From Paenibacillus jilunlii (lineage in GTDB: Bacteria > Bacillota > Bacilli > Paenibacillales > Paenibacillaceae), in NCBI RefSeq assembly GCF_900102965.1, contig NZ_FNGM01000003.1, positions 1-64,000 on the forward strand: DNA of 64,000 nt, written 5' to 3'. The position numbers and the translations under genes were made by a program. This document shows, in pieces, positions 42,353 to 50,591 of this stretch. The notes beneath the pieces were generated by a model. It was not told where the DNA came from. It worked only from the letters and a program-made list of their open reading frames with translations, and searched no databases. Each line of letters starts with the position of its first letter. The stretch's first letter is position 1.

Positions 42353-43441
42353 ATGACAATAGAACAATATGGCTGGAATAAGAATTGGCAAAGCAAGTGG
42401 AACGAAAGGCTTATAGGGAATGAAGGGAAGGAATATGTCCCGGGAAGAATCGTGGGCGACTTTGGCAGCAAGTACCGGGTCATGGCGGAGAATGGGGAGA
42501 CATGGGGGGAATTGGCCGGCAAACTCAGACATTCATTGACAGGCTCCGGAGAATACCCGGCCGTCGGGGACTGGGTGGTTCTGGCGATGCAGGATGGCGG
42601 GGAGCATGCCGTCATTCACGGTGTCCTGCCCCGGCACAGCGTGATTTCACGAAAGGTTGCAGGAAATACACTGGAGGAACAGATCGTTGCCTCCAATGTA
42701 GACACTTTGTTTCTGGTTAGTGCCCTAAATGATGATTTTAATGTCCGGCGGATGGAGCGATACCTGATCATGGCGTGGAACAGCGGGGCGAACCCGGTGA
42801 TTCTGTTAACCAAATCCGACTTATGCCCGGATGCAGAGCGTAAAATTGCCGAAATGGAGCGGGTGGCACCCGGTGTAGCCATCCATGCGGTCAGCGCTCT
42901 CCAAGGCGACGGGCGGGATGAGCTGCTGCCGTATATCAGCGAAGGGCAGACCGTGGCCCTTACCGGTTCCTCGGGCTGCGGCAAATCGACGATGGTCAAT
43001 TGGCTCAGCGGCCGGAATCTTCAGCTTACCCAGGATGTAAGAGAGGATGACAGCCGGGGAAGGCACACGACAACCCACCGGGAACTGTTTGTTCTGCCGG
43101 ATGGCGGCATCATTGTGGACACTCCGGGAATGCGCGAGCTGCAGTTATGGGAAGATGAAGGCGGACTTGATCTTGCTTTTGGCGACATCACCAGGCTGGC
43201 AGCCGAATGCCGTTTCGGGGATTGCAGGCATGAACATGAAGAAGGCTGCGCTGTACTTGAGGCTGTGGCCAGCGGAGAGCTGGAGGAGAAACGGCTCTTG
43301 AACTACCGGAAAACCCAGCGGGAACTAAAGTATCAGAGCAGCAAAGAGGTGAAGCAAAAGCGGAAAACTGCTGCTGCGACAAAGGCCGGGAGCTCCCGCA
43401 CCCGGAACTCAAGCTGGCGGTATGAGCTGGACGAATACTGA
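42353..43441 (+). CDS. rsgA: Ribosome small subunit-dependent GTPase A (RsgA paralogue)
   Basis: A 362-residue circularly permuted GTPase that acts in late 30S subunit maturation. An N-terminal OB fold (about 30-100) is followed by permuted G motifs: LLTKSDL (G4), SALQGDG (G5), P-loop GSSGCGKST (G1) near 207-215, GRHTTTHREL (G2) and DTPGMREL (G3). The zinc region CRFGDCRHEHEEGC and a basic C-terminal tail (KQKRKTAAATKAGSSR) follow. It stands outside the usual prpC-prkC-rpe neighbourhood of the main rsgA, so I read it as a second copy; the rest of the genome is not visible. CAGGAGG precedes the ATG. Its long leader suggests expression coupled to ribosome state. Confidence 0.9.
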   Translation: MTIEQYGWNKNWQSKWNERLIGNEGKEYVPGRIVGDFGSKYRVMAENGETWGELAGKLRHSLTGSGEYPAVGDWVVLAMQDGGEHAVIHGVLPRHSVISRKVAGNTLEEQIVASNVDTLFLVSALNDDFNVRRMERYLIMAWNSGANPVILLTKSDLCPDAERKIAEMERVAPGVAIHAVSALQGDGRDELLPYISEGQTVALTGSSGCGKSTMVNWLSGRNLQLTQDVREDDSRGRHTTTHRELFVLPDGGIIVDTPGMRELQLWEDEGGLDLAFGDITRLAAECRFGDCRHEHEEGCAVLEAVASGELEEKRLLNYRKTQRELKYQSSKEVKQKRKTAAATKAGSSRTRNSSWRYELDEY

Positions 43442-43452
43442 GGAAATACAAA

Positions 43453-43499
43453 GGGGCACCCTGCAGTCTATAATGGCTGCAGGGTGTCCCTTATCTTTT
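43453..43499 (+). terminator. Terminator after rsgA
   Basis: GGGGCACCCTGCAG (43453-43466) pairs with CTGCAGGGTGTCCC (43477-43490), then TTATCTTTT. Confidence 0.82.
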
Positions 43500-43547
43500 G
43501 TCCGGCGAAGCTTCTTGAAGAAGCACGCTGCCAAACTATATATAAAT

Positions 43548-43617
43548 AAAAGTCCGGCTGATGTAAAAAGGAGAAGTCTGTAAAAAGTGCGGATGTCTAA
43601 ATAAGAGCCGGACTTTT
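43548..43617 (-). terminator. Terminator after azoR
   Basis: AAAAGTCCGGCT (43548-43559) and AGCCGGACTTTT (43606-43617) form a 12-bp stem with a long 46-base loop. On the minus strand it continues into TTTTATTTATA. Confidence 0.65.
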
Positions 43618-43632
43618 AACGCTACTGGCCAT

Positions 43633-44259
43633 TTAGAACGAAGCAGCGGCAGTTTTAGCCAGTTCCAGGCCTTTGGCGATAATGTCTGCAGATTGCTGCG
43701 GATTCTGGTTGTGCCCTTCGATAATAACCTGAGTCGTTTCTTTGAAGCCCCAGAAGCCCAAGATGCCTGACACAAAGTTAACAGCCATTTCTGCACTGGC
43801 AGCTGGACCTTCGGAGTAAACGCCGCCTCTGGCATTCAGAATCGCTGCTTTTTTGTCAGTTATCAGTCCAACCGGACCTTCAGCAGTGTACTTAAATGTA
43901 ACACCAGCTTGGCTCAAGTAATCGATGTAAGTATGCAGCACAGCAGGAACGGTCATGTTCCACAGCGGGAAGGCAAAAACTACTTTGTCAGCGGCCAGGA
44001 ATTGATCCACATATTTCTTCACAGTAGCAGCGCCTGCAGCTTCTTCTGGAGTAGCTTCATACCCTTGAGCGGCTTTGTAGATCCCTGTAATCAGGGTGTT
44101 GTCATAGTAAGGAAGCTGTTCAGCGAACAAATCAAGTTCAGTGATTTGATCTTGAGGATGAGTTTCCTTGTAGCTTGCCAGGAAGGTGTTGTAAAGTTGA
44201 ACACTCACTGCTTGATCTGCCGGACGGTTGTTTGCCTTAATAAAGAGTACTTTTGACAT
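43633..44259 (-). CDS. azoR: FMN-dependent NADH:quinone reductase/azoreductase
   Basis: A 208-residue flavodoxin-fold AzoR protein. The FMN-binding segment follows VLFIKANNRP; FPLWNMTVPAVLHTYIDYLSQAGVTFKYT and the GGVYSEGPA loop near 145 are family hallmarks. It reduces quinones and azo compounds with NADH by two-electron transfer, protecting against electrophile stress. The strong site AAGGAG lies before the ATG and a dyad overlaps its promoter. In B. subtilis azoR1 is repressed by the DUF24 regulator YodB; no such gene is adjacent here. Confidence 0.92.
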   Translation of the reverse strand: MSKVLFIKANNRPADQAVSVQLYNTFLASYKETHPQDQITELDLFAEQLPYYDNTLITGIYKAAQGYEATPEEAAGAATVKKYVDQFLAADKVVFAFPLWNMTVPAVLHTYIDYLSQAGVTFKYTAEGPVGLITDKKAAILNARGGVYSEGPAASAEMAVNFVSGILGFWGFKETTQVIIEGHNQNPQQSADIIAKGLELAKTAAASF

Positions 44260-44293
44260 TATGATTTCTCCTTAAGTATCTAATATTTATTAA

Positions 44294-44330
44294 CTATATT
44301 TAATATAGCATTTAAATATTTGTTTGTAAA
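44294..44330 (-). promoter_or_regulatory. azoR promoter and operator
   Basis: On the minus strand, TTTACA (44330-44325), 17 bp, TATATT (44307-44302). The dyad CTATATT-T-AATATAG (44294-44308) covers the -10 box and suits a HxlR/DUF24 or MarR repressor. The rest of 44331-44569 has no recognisable gene. Confidence 0.6.
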
Positions 44331-44569
44331 TATCCGCCGGATAAAAAAATTATTTCTTTGCACAGCTACCACATCTCAGGGCAGACGGCAGCTTTTTTAC
44401 TGTGATAGATCAAGATGTAGTACCGCAGGTTTCGCACGGTTTTTTTTGTGTTTTTAGCCCTGGTTTAAGGGCTCTGGGACCCGGTTATATAGGTGTTACA
44501 AGGAATAAGGAAAGGATTTCCTCTCCATTCCGGCTGTAACAGAATCCAACAATAAAAGGAGCGAGTGAC

Positions 44570-44710
44570 ATGTCCATTGACCGGTTCATCATTAAAAAAT
44601 TGGACAGCTGTCAGGAAGAGCATACCCGGCGAAATCTGGTGAAGCTGTTCAAGCTGCGGATTCAAAAGGCGGAAAAGCAAGAGAACAAATACCCTGAGCG
44701 AATCAGCTGA
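44570..44710 (+). CDS. Small charged protein (46 aa)
   Basis: A short ORF beginning ATG 44570 with AAAAGGAG 7 bases upstream and ending TGA 44710. The product starts MSIDRFIIKKLDSCQEEHT and is rich in Lys, Arg and Glu; most of it should be one amphipathic helix. I do not recognise it. The excellent ribosome binding site and helical charge pattern favour a real small protein. Alternatives are a Spo0E/Sda-like regulator, for which the residues do not match, or a chance ORF. Confidence 0.5.
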   Translation: MSIDRFIIKKLDSCQEEHTRRNLVKLFKLRIQKAEKQENKYPERIS

Positions 44711-44810
44711 CCAACCAGTTAGTCATGTGGGCATTCGGCAATATATATAATGGAGCATTATCCTTATGTAAGGGAGATGCTCTTTTTCTGTGCAAAAAAA
44801 TACCCCTCTA

Positions 44811-45050
44811 TTAATAGAGGGATAACGCCAATGAATCATTTTCACTGTAACTGTGCAATATAGCTTCAGAGCCTTTAATTTCGATACTGATCAGAGAATT
44901 CAAACATTTCTGCAGGGCGCTTTTGCCCTTTTGAATTTTAAGTTCCAGCGTGCTGTTTAGCAATCGAAGTACCTTTTGAGTGGGCTGTTTATTTTCTGTA
45001 GTGAAGTACACAGGTACAATCTTGTTCTGAAATGTGATGAGCATTCTCAT
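44811..45050 (-). CDS. Hypothetical protein (79 aa)
   Basis: A 79-residue product starting at ATG 45050, 6 bases after GAGGTG; the GTG at 45059 is part of that site. It begins MRMLITFQNKIVPVYF and has a basic middle (LELKIQKGKSALQKC). The family is not recognised. The stop codon lies inside a terminator, CCCCTCTA/TAGAGGG (44804-44820), followed on the minus strand by ATTTTTTT, which supports a true gene end here. The divergent gene at 45188 shares the 137-bp upstream region. Confidence 0.6.
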   Translation of the reverse strand: MRMLITFQNKIVPVYFTTENKQPTQKVLRLLNSTLELKIQKGKSALQKCLNSLISIEIKGSEAILHSYSENDSLALSLY

Positions 45051-45187
45051 TGAAATCACCTCGCTACAAGTATTTCATGTTATAGATCATACCTTTACTT
45101 TCTTAATTTTACCTTAAAATTAGCTTATGATAACATAAAGATTACAAGTTTTATAGCTTGAAGCCTTTCCGGGAAGGAAACCTTGAT

Positions 45188-45856
45188 GTGAATAACAATG
45201 ATATGATACATTTAGCGCATTTTCTGTTCCCTGAAACATCAGGTAATCAAGAAGTTGAAGGAGTGCTGCAAAAGGCAGCCTCTGCGGACAGGATCTGCAG
45301 GTTGAAATTCAGCGAAGGGGAATATACGCAGGATTTATGTCTGCAGGTATTTAAGGATACAGTACTGTTATCCCACCTGAAAGATACGGATGTCTTCAAC
45401 CGTGAACTGAAGACTCCGGAAGAGATCAAGCGTGCGTCCTTTTATCTGCTGAATTGCTTTCAGCTTACATACAGCTCCCCTTCGGATTCACCTGCATTGC
45501 TGATGTCCAGACGCAAGTATGAAGAGCTCCAGGAGCAAACGGACGCTTATACTTTGTACTTGTTGACTGAACGGCTGACAGCTGAGACGGGAGATGTGGT
45601 AAATTCCCCGCAGCTGGCCAATGTGATGAAGTGCCCGACTGCAGAGGGAGAGCTTAAGCTCTGTTCATTGCATGAGGGTACCTGGTCTTTTCAGCGCGCC
45701 TCGTATATGGAGAATAGTTCCGGAGGCTGGCTGGTGCGCGTCAGCGGCGAGGCAGCGGAAGACTGGATGATTGCGGTGCCGCTGACAAGACCTCAGCTGT
45801 GCTCCATATTTTATAGATGGCTGCTGCAGCGCTCAGAGGCGTCTAATCCAGAATAA
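45188..45856 (+). CDS. Hypothetical protein (222 aa)
   Basis: I do not recognise a family. A 222-residue soluble protein starting at GTG 45188, 8 bases after GGAAGGAAA. The upstream in-frame ATG 45158 has no ribosome binding site. The middle part alternates helices (TPEEIKRASFYLLNCFQLTY; RKYEELQEQTDAYTLYLLTERL). The last 70 residues look like a beta-rich domain (GWLVRVSGEAAEDWMIAVPL). No signal peptide or membrane segment is seen. It is followed on the opposite strand by the MFS pseudogene. Confidence 0.65.
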   Translation: MNNNDMIHLAHFLFPETSGNQEVEGVLQKAASADRICRLKFSEGEYTQDLCLQVFKDTVLLSHLKDTDVFNRELKTPEEIKRASFYLLNCFQLTYSSPSDSPALLMSRRKYEELQEQTDAYTLYLLTERLTAETGDVVNSPQLANVMKCPTAEGELKLCSLHEGTWSFQRASYMENSSGGWLVRVSGEAAEDWMIAVPLTRPQLCSIFYRWLLQRSEASNPE

Positions 45857-45937
45857 CTGTTGAAAATAGAGTGGAGCAAGAAAGGTCATTACGATTATCT
45901 TCATTCCTCAGCTTGCGACGTGGAATCACCGGTTTTC

Positions 45938-47137
45938 TTACAAGTATTGTATTCGAACGAAAATACATAAAAACGCCAGAAAAGCAAAAAGGATGCCCCC
46001 AAAAACGATATCGTATATACCGGGACCAGCTAAGATCCAGCCTCCGAAGGCGGTCCCCAGTGTGACCCCCATATTTGAAAAAGAGACATACAGGGTGTTT
46101 GAAAATTCAGGGGCTTCAGGAGACTCGGAAGTAAGCCATACTTGACTGACAATCAGTCCACTGGTATGAGCAGCTCCCCATAAAATAATAATGACACCAA
46201 TCAAGAGAATAGAAGGATGGGTGACCTGCAGGAGCAGATAGGACAACCCCAAAACGATAGGATAAAAGAGGACGGTTCTTTTCAATCTAGCAGATAACAG
46301 TTTCCCGGCGTACCAGTTGCCTAATACTCCACTGGCTCCAAACATAACAAGCAAAATACTGATCGTAGCTCCAGTCAAGTTAAAACGCTGGGTCATGTAT
46401 TCTGAAAAGTAGCTGTATACGGAAAACATAGAAGCGAAGATCAAGCTGGCGGCTCCAATGTTTAACCATAAGGAAGGTTTTCGCAATTTGCCAAGCTGGC
46501 TGCGGAACGAAAGCGTATTTTTGGGTAATGTATCAGGGACCATCAGGGCGATTCCTAGACAAGCAGCGCTGCTAACAATGGCGCTAAAAATAAATGAACT
46601 GCTTAAGGACGACTGTGAAGCGATATAAGAGGTAAGAGGAATCCCTAATACCATGCCAATACTGACCCCCAAGAACACCTTGGCACTAGCCTTTGCAGCA
46701 GTTTCTTTCCCGGAAAGAGAAGCAGCCGCTGAAAAAGCGAGCGAAAAATATACCGGATGGAAAAAGGCAGGAACCACACGAAATAGTAAAAGAAGTTGGA
46801 AGCTTGGTGCAGCAGCAGAGGCTAAATTGGATAAAGCGAATAAGGCCATAATGCCAATCATGACTTATCTTTGATTAATTTTGGAGAACAACAGGGTCAT
46901 CCATGGTCCGAAGAGCGCAATGATGGATGCGAAGGATCTAACCAGCATTCCTGCGACTGTAGCGGAGATCTTATATTTGTCCATAATCATGGGTAAAATG
47001 CCCACTACCCCTAACTCCGTATTGATAATGCCAAATATGCCGAGCGTGATAAAAAAGAGAGGATACTTGAGCCTCAAATTGTTCACTACAATATAAATAT
47101 CTATATATCTAGATATGATAAACGGATGTATAGACAA
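45938..47137 (-). pseudogene. MFS transporter interrupted by in-frame stop
   Basis: Two ORFs in the same frame, 47137-46865 and 46861-45938, together cover a full MFS (DHA1, YtbD-like) carrier. The first part has the start of the fold (LGIFGIINTELGVVGILPMIMDKY), the second the remaining helices (MALFALSNLASAAAPSFQLLLLFR... to VRIQYL). They are separated only by TAA at 46867-46865 between INQR and VMIGIM, so one base change (for example AAA to TAA) explains the break. Read-through or restart at ATG 46861 might give a partial protein. The likely start is GTG near 47086. The adjacent ArsR-type gene is intact. Confidence 0.8.
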
Positions 47138-47157
47138 CTCCCTAAAGATCGAGTTGT

Positions 47158-47469
47158 CTATAGCTGAGTTTTAACATATTCAGCGAAAGCTTTGATTTTC
47201 TCTTCATCTCTGCGATAGTAAGTCCATTGTCCAAAGCGTTTTGATTCCAGAAGTCCTACATTTTTCATCAGTGTTAAATAACTGGAGATGACGGATTGGG
47301 CAAGACCTGCTTTTTCCTGTATGCTTCCTACACATATTCCTCCTCTAAAATCAGAGTCGGGTGGCAAAAAAATTTGAGGACCAAAATTCTCGTCAGGTTC
47401 TTTAAGCCATTCCAAAATCTGGGCACGGACTTCATTGGACAGCGCCTTGAATATTAGATTAGTATTCAT
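47158..47469 (-). CDS. ArsR-family transcriptional regulator, leaderless
   Basis: A 103-residue winged-helix regulator of the ArsR type (IFKALSNEVRAQILEWLKEPDENF...GSIQEKAGLAQSVISSYLTLMKNVGLLESKRFGQWTYYRR). A Cys in GGICVGSI could be redox-sensitive. No ribosome binding site precedes the ATG; the -10 box ends 6 bases before it, so the mRNA probably starts at the ATG itself. It precedes the broken MFS gene by about 20-70 bp on the same strand. ATATCTATATATCTAGATAT-like dyads near 47093-47118 may be its operator over the carrier gene. Confidence 0.82.
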   Translation of the reverse strand: MNTNLIFKALSNEVRAQILEWLKEPDENFGPQIFLPPDSDFRGGICVGSIQEKAGLAQSVISSYLTLMKNVGLLESKRFGQWTYYRRDEEKIKAFAEYVKTQL

Positions 47470-47475
47470 AAGATC

Positions 47476-47503
47476 ATTATATCTAATTATCTCGATTTAT
47501 CAA
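47476..47503 (-). promoter_or_regulatory. Promoter giving a leaderless mRNA
   Basis: TTGATA (47503-47498), 16 bp, TATAAT (47481-47476). The ATG at 47469 starts exactly where transcription should begin. Confidence 0.6.
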
Positions 47504-47627
47504 TATTTAATCTTCCGAAGGGCAAAATTATTGTCCAAACGCGCACTTCATGTCAGTTAACCAATCTATAGACAGGAGCATATGCTTTAAGCAAGGGCGA
47601 AGACCCGTTAAGAAAGGAGAATGAAGG

Positions 47628-48635
47628 ATGAAGCTCAGGAAAAAAATCTCACTGCCGCTCATGATCCTCACCCTGTCTTTGTCTGTCCTTGCTGGCTGTG
47701 GCAGTGACTCGGCTGGGGTGAAGGTGAAGATCGGTGAAGTTACCCGTTCGGTCTTTTATGCGCCTGAATATGTGGCATTATCCCAGAATTTTTTCAAGGA
47801 TGAGGGGCTGGAGGTAGAACTGCAGACGATTCCAGGCGGGGACAAAACAATGACGGCCCTGCTCTCCGGGGCCATTGATGTAGCGCTTGTTGGATCGGAA
47901 ACATCGATTTACGTGTACCAGCAGGGAGCTGATGATCCTGTAATCAATTTCGCCCAGCTGACCCAGCGTGACGGGACATTCCTGTTCGCGAGGGAGGCGG
48001 ATGCGAATTTCAACTGGGACAAATTGAAGGGGAGTACCTTCCTTGGGCAAAGAAAGGGGGGGATGCCGCAGATGGCCGGCGCTTTTACGCTGCTGCAGAA
48101 AGGCATCGATGCCGGAAAGGATCTTACGCTGATTCAGAATATTGATTTCGCCAACATTGCCGGTGCTTTTGCCTCCGGGACGGGGGATTATGTACAGCTC
48201 TTTGAACCCACAGCCTCCATCTTTGAGCGTGAACAGCGCGGCAGAGTTGTAGCGTCATTTGGAGTGGAAAGCGGCTATCTGCCTTATACAGTCTTTATGT
48301 CCAAACAGAGCTATATCAGCAAAAACGGGGATACGGTACAGAAATTCACCAATGCCGTCCGGCGCGCCCAGGTTTGGGTGAAGGAGCATAGCCCGGAGGA
48401 GATTGCCGATGCAATCCTGCCTTATTTTGAGAATACCGACCGGGATATTGTGATCTCCTCGGTTAAGCGCTACAAAGAGCAGGACACCTATGCAGTAAAT
48501 CCGGTCATCGACGGCAAAGAATGGAACAATCTGCTGGATGTGATGGATAACGCCGGTGAATTAAAGGAACGTATTCCGGAAGCTAAAATCGTCGACAACA
48601 GCTTTGCCGAGAAAGCAGAAGCCGGCGTGAAATGA
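47628..48635 (+). CDS. ABC transporter substrate-binding lipoprotein (SsuA/NMT1-like)
   Basis: A 335-residue exported lipoprotein. The signal peptide ends in lipobox VLAGC (Cys near residue 24). The mature part is an NMT1/SsuA-type binding domain (FYAPEYVALSQNFFKDEGLEVEL, GDKTMTALLSGAIDVALVG, FIGQRKGG-like FLGQRKGGMPQMAG). It precedes the ATPase (48816) and permease (49592) genes of one importer. Such systems carry alkanesulfonates, thiamin precursors or riboflavin-like molecules. No TPP or FMN riboswitch was seen upstream, so the ligand stays open. GAAAGGAG lies before the ATG. Confidence 0.88.
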   Translation: MKLRKKISLPLMILTLSLSVLAGCGSDSAGVKVKIGEVTRSVFYAPEYVALSQNFFKDEGLEVELQTIPGGDKTMTALLSGAIDVALVGSETSIYVYQQGADDPVINFAQLTQRDGTFLFAREADANFNWDKLKGSTFLGQRKGGMPQMAGAFTLLQKGIDAGKDLTLIQNIDFANIAGAFASGTGDYVQLFEPTASIFEREQRGRVVASFGVESGYLPYTVFMSKQSYISKNGDTVQKFTNAVRRAQVWVKEHSPEEIADAILPYFENTDRDIVISSVKRYKEQDTYAVNPVIDGKEWNNLLDVMDNAGELKERIPEAKIVDNSFAEKAEAGVK

Positions 48636-48653
48636 GCCGATACCTGTTGTAGA

Positions 48654-48770
48654 GCAGAAGCTTACAAAACTTAAGCGAAGCTTCCGAAGTGAGTTTTGTA
48701 CGAAGCGATTCACCGAAGCAGAAGCTTACAAAACTTAAGCGGATGCTTCCGAAGCAAGTTTTATTGCGAA
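48654..48770. repeat. Two tandem copies of 64-bp AAAACTT/AGTTTTG repeat
   Basis: GCAGAAGCTTACAAAACT begins at 48654 and again at 48718. Each unit contains TACAAAACT...AGTTTTGTA (48663-48671 with 48692-48700 in the first unit) and a small CTTCCGAAG dyad. The repeats lie between the binding-protein and ATPase genes of one operon. A related, rearranged copy occurs at 7240-7310 before the GH8 gene; in both places the repeat runs into the ribosome binding site. No gene is seen in 48636-48815. Confidence 0.65.
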
Positions 48771-48815
48771 GAGAAACAAGAAGTTATGCTCCATAAAACT
48801 TTTAGGAGGGGCGAT

Positions 48816-49595
48816 ATGCTTCCCATTGTGCAGCTAAAGGAAGTGACGCATGCCTATCTGGGGGACCGCGAGGCGTCGCTTGCCATCGAGAATTTCAGCC
48901 TCTATGTGGAAGCCGGAGAGTTCGTCAGTCTGGTCGGCCCCAGCGGCTGTGGCAAAACCACACTCCTGTCGATCATCGCCGGACTTTTGCAGCCCTCGCG
49001 CGGAGAGGTGTTCGTGAGCGGACACATGGTCAGCGGCCCTTCGCCTGAGGTGGGCTATATGCTGCAGCAGGATTATCTTTTTCCGTGGCGGACGATTCTG
49101 GACAATGCCCTGCTCGGACTGGAGCTCACTGGCCGTCTGAACGAAAACTCGCGGCAGCAAACAATCGGGCTGCTGGGTGAGATGGGGCTGGGCGGCAAAG
49201 AGCATGCCTACCCGGCCCAGTTGTCCGGGGGTATGCGCCAGAGGGTGGCACTGGTGCGGACACTATCCACTGATCCGGGCCTGCTGCTGCTGGATGAGCC
49301 TTTCTCTGCGCTGGATTACCAAATCAAACTTCAGCTTGAGGATCTGGTGTCCGAAACGCTGCGCAGACGCGGCACAACGGCTATTCTTGTGACCCATGAT
49401 CTGTCCGAGGCTATTGCTGTCAGCAACCGGGTGATTTTACTGCAGCCGAATCCCGGAAAGATCCGCAAAATATTTACCGTGCCCGAAGCGATCCGGAGCA
49501 CACCTCCGCTATACGCGCGGGACCTGCCGGGGTTTGCAGAGCTTTTTCATGAAGTATGGAAGGAAATGGAGCTGGCAGGGAGGGATGAGTTGTGA
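48816..49595 (+). CDS. ABC transporter ATP-binding protein (SsuB/TauB-like)
   Basis: A 259-residue ATPase with Walker A GPSGCGKTTL, Q-loop MLQQDYLFPW, signature LSGGMRQRV, Walker B LLLLDEPFSALD and H-loop VTHDLSEA. The LFPWRT segment after the Q-loop is typical of the nitrate/sulfonate/taurine group. TTTAGGAGGGG precedes ATG 48816. It overlaps the permease gene by 4 bp. It energises uptake with the lipoprotein upstream. Confidence 0.92.
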   Translation: MLPIVQLKEVTHAYLGDREASLAIENFSLYVEAGEFVSLVGPSGCGKTTLLSIIAGLLQPSRGEVFVSGHMVSGPSPEVGYMLQQDYLFPWRTILDNALLGLELTGRLNENSRQQTIGLLGEMGLGGKEHAYPAQLSGGMRQRVALVRTLSTDPGLLLLDEPFSALDYQIKLQLEDLVSETLRRRGTTAILVTHDLSEAIAVSNRVILLQPNPGKIRKIFTVPEAIRSTPPLYARDLPGFAELFHEVWKEMELAGRDEL

Positions 49596-50428
49596 AGCCG
49601 GTTGAACAAATTGAAATCGCAGCCTCCCGTGCGCTGTGGCTGGAAGAGAAGCAGGAAGAACACCAGAAGAAAAAGCGGAGCTGGCACCACCGGGTGATGG
49701 CTGTCCGCGGCAGTTTGCTGGTACTGTTCTTTGCACTCTGGGAGGCCGGAGCCCGGCTGGGGTGGATCGATAAGCTGCTGTTCAGCTATCCCACCAAGGT
49801 CTTCGGGCAAATTTGGGGCGATATGGCCAGCGGCAGTCTGTGGCCGCATCTGGGCATGACGGTTGGCGAAACGGTTGTGGGTTTTCTGCTCGGGACGCTG
49901 CTTGGGACACTTCTTGCCATTGTCATCTGGTGGTCGCCTTTTTTGTCTGCAGTGCTTGATCCGTACATGGTCGTCTTCAATAGTATGCCGAAGGTGGCGC
50001 TGGGCCCGATTTTTATTGTGATGTTCGGTGCGGGCTTTACGGCGATTGTGGTGACGACGCTGTCTATCACGGTAATTATAACCACCCTGGTAGTGTACAA
50101 CAGCTTTTGCAGTGTTGATCCGAATTTGGTGAAGGTGGCAAGGTCGTTCGGAGCTTCAAGGGTGCAGGTATTCAACAAAGTAATTCTGCCTTCTTCTTTT
50201 CCCACTGTCGTTTCCACACTGAAGGTCAATGTAGGCATGTCATGGGTGGGTGTGATTGTAGGCGAATTTTTGGTGGCTAAAACGGGGCTTGGATATCTGA
50301 TCATTTACGGCTTTCAGGTGTTCAACTTCACACTGGTGATGTCCAGCTTGCTGATTATTGCGGCTGTGGCTACAGCCATGTATCAGCTGGTAGTTTATGT
50401 GGAAAAGCTGATTTTGTCGCGGCGGTGA
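49592..50428 (+). CDS. ABC transporter permease (SsuC/TauC-like)
   Basis: A 278-residue membrane protein with six helices of the BPD_transp_1 type. The EAA-like cytoplasmic loop reads ARSFGASRVQVFNKVILPSSFPTVVSTLK, and the C-terminal MSWVGVIVGEFLVAKTGLGYLI is diagnostic of SsuC/TauC/ThiX permeases. It starts with GTG overlapping the ATPase stop. It completes the three-gene importer with 47628-48635 and 48816-49595. Confidence 0.92.
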   Translation: MKPVEQIEIAASRALWLEEKQEEHQKKKRSWHHRVMAVRGSLLVLFFALWEAGARLGWIDKLLFSYPTKVFGQIWGDMASGSLWPHLGMTVGETVVGFLLGTLLGTLLAIVIWWSPFLSAVLDPYMVVFNSMPKVALGPIFIVMFGAGFTAIVVTTLSITVIITTLVVYNSFCSVDPNLVKVARSFGASRVQVFNKVILPSSFPTVVSTLKVNVGMSWVGVIVGEFLVAKTGLGYLIIYGFQVFNFTLVMSSLLIIAAVATAMYQLVVYVEKLILSRR

Positions 50429-50591
50429 GAATTATGTCATATTGTGCCGCCCCGCAAAATCTTGTACCATGTCTATATCTTTACCTGAAAAGTTATAGCC
50501 AACATTGTAAGCCGGTGTTTCCGGTTGACGTTTCGGATGAAGCTCAATCAGGGGAGACTGGACTTATCAAGCTCGCAAGGAGAGGTATTAC

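Noticed and set aside
47505-47627. TPP or FMN riboswitch before the SsuA-like gene
   Set aside because: No CTGAGA...ACCTGA (thi box) or RFN-like core is present.
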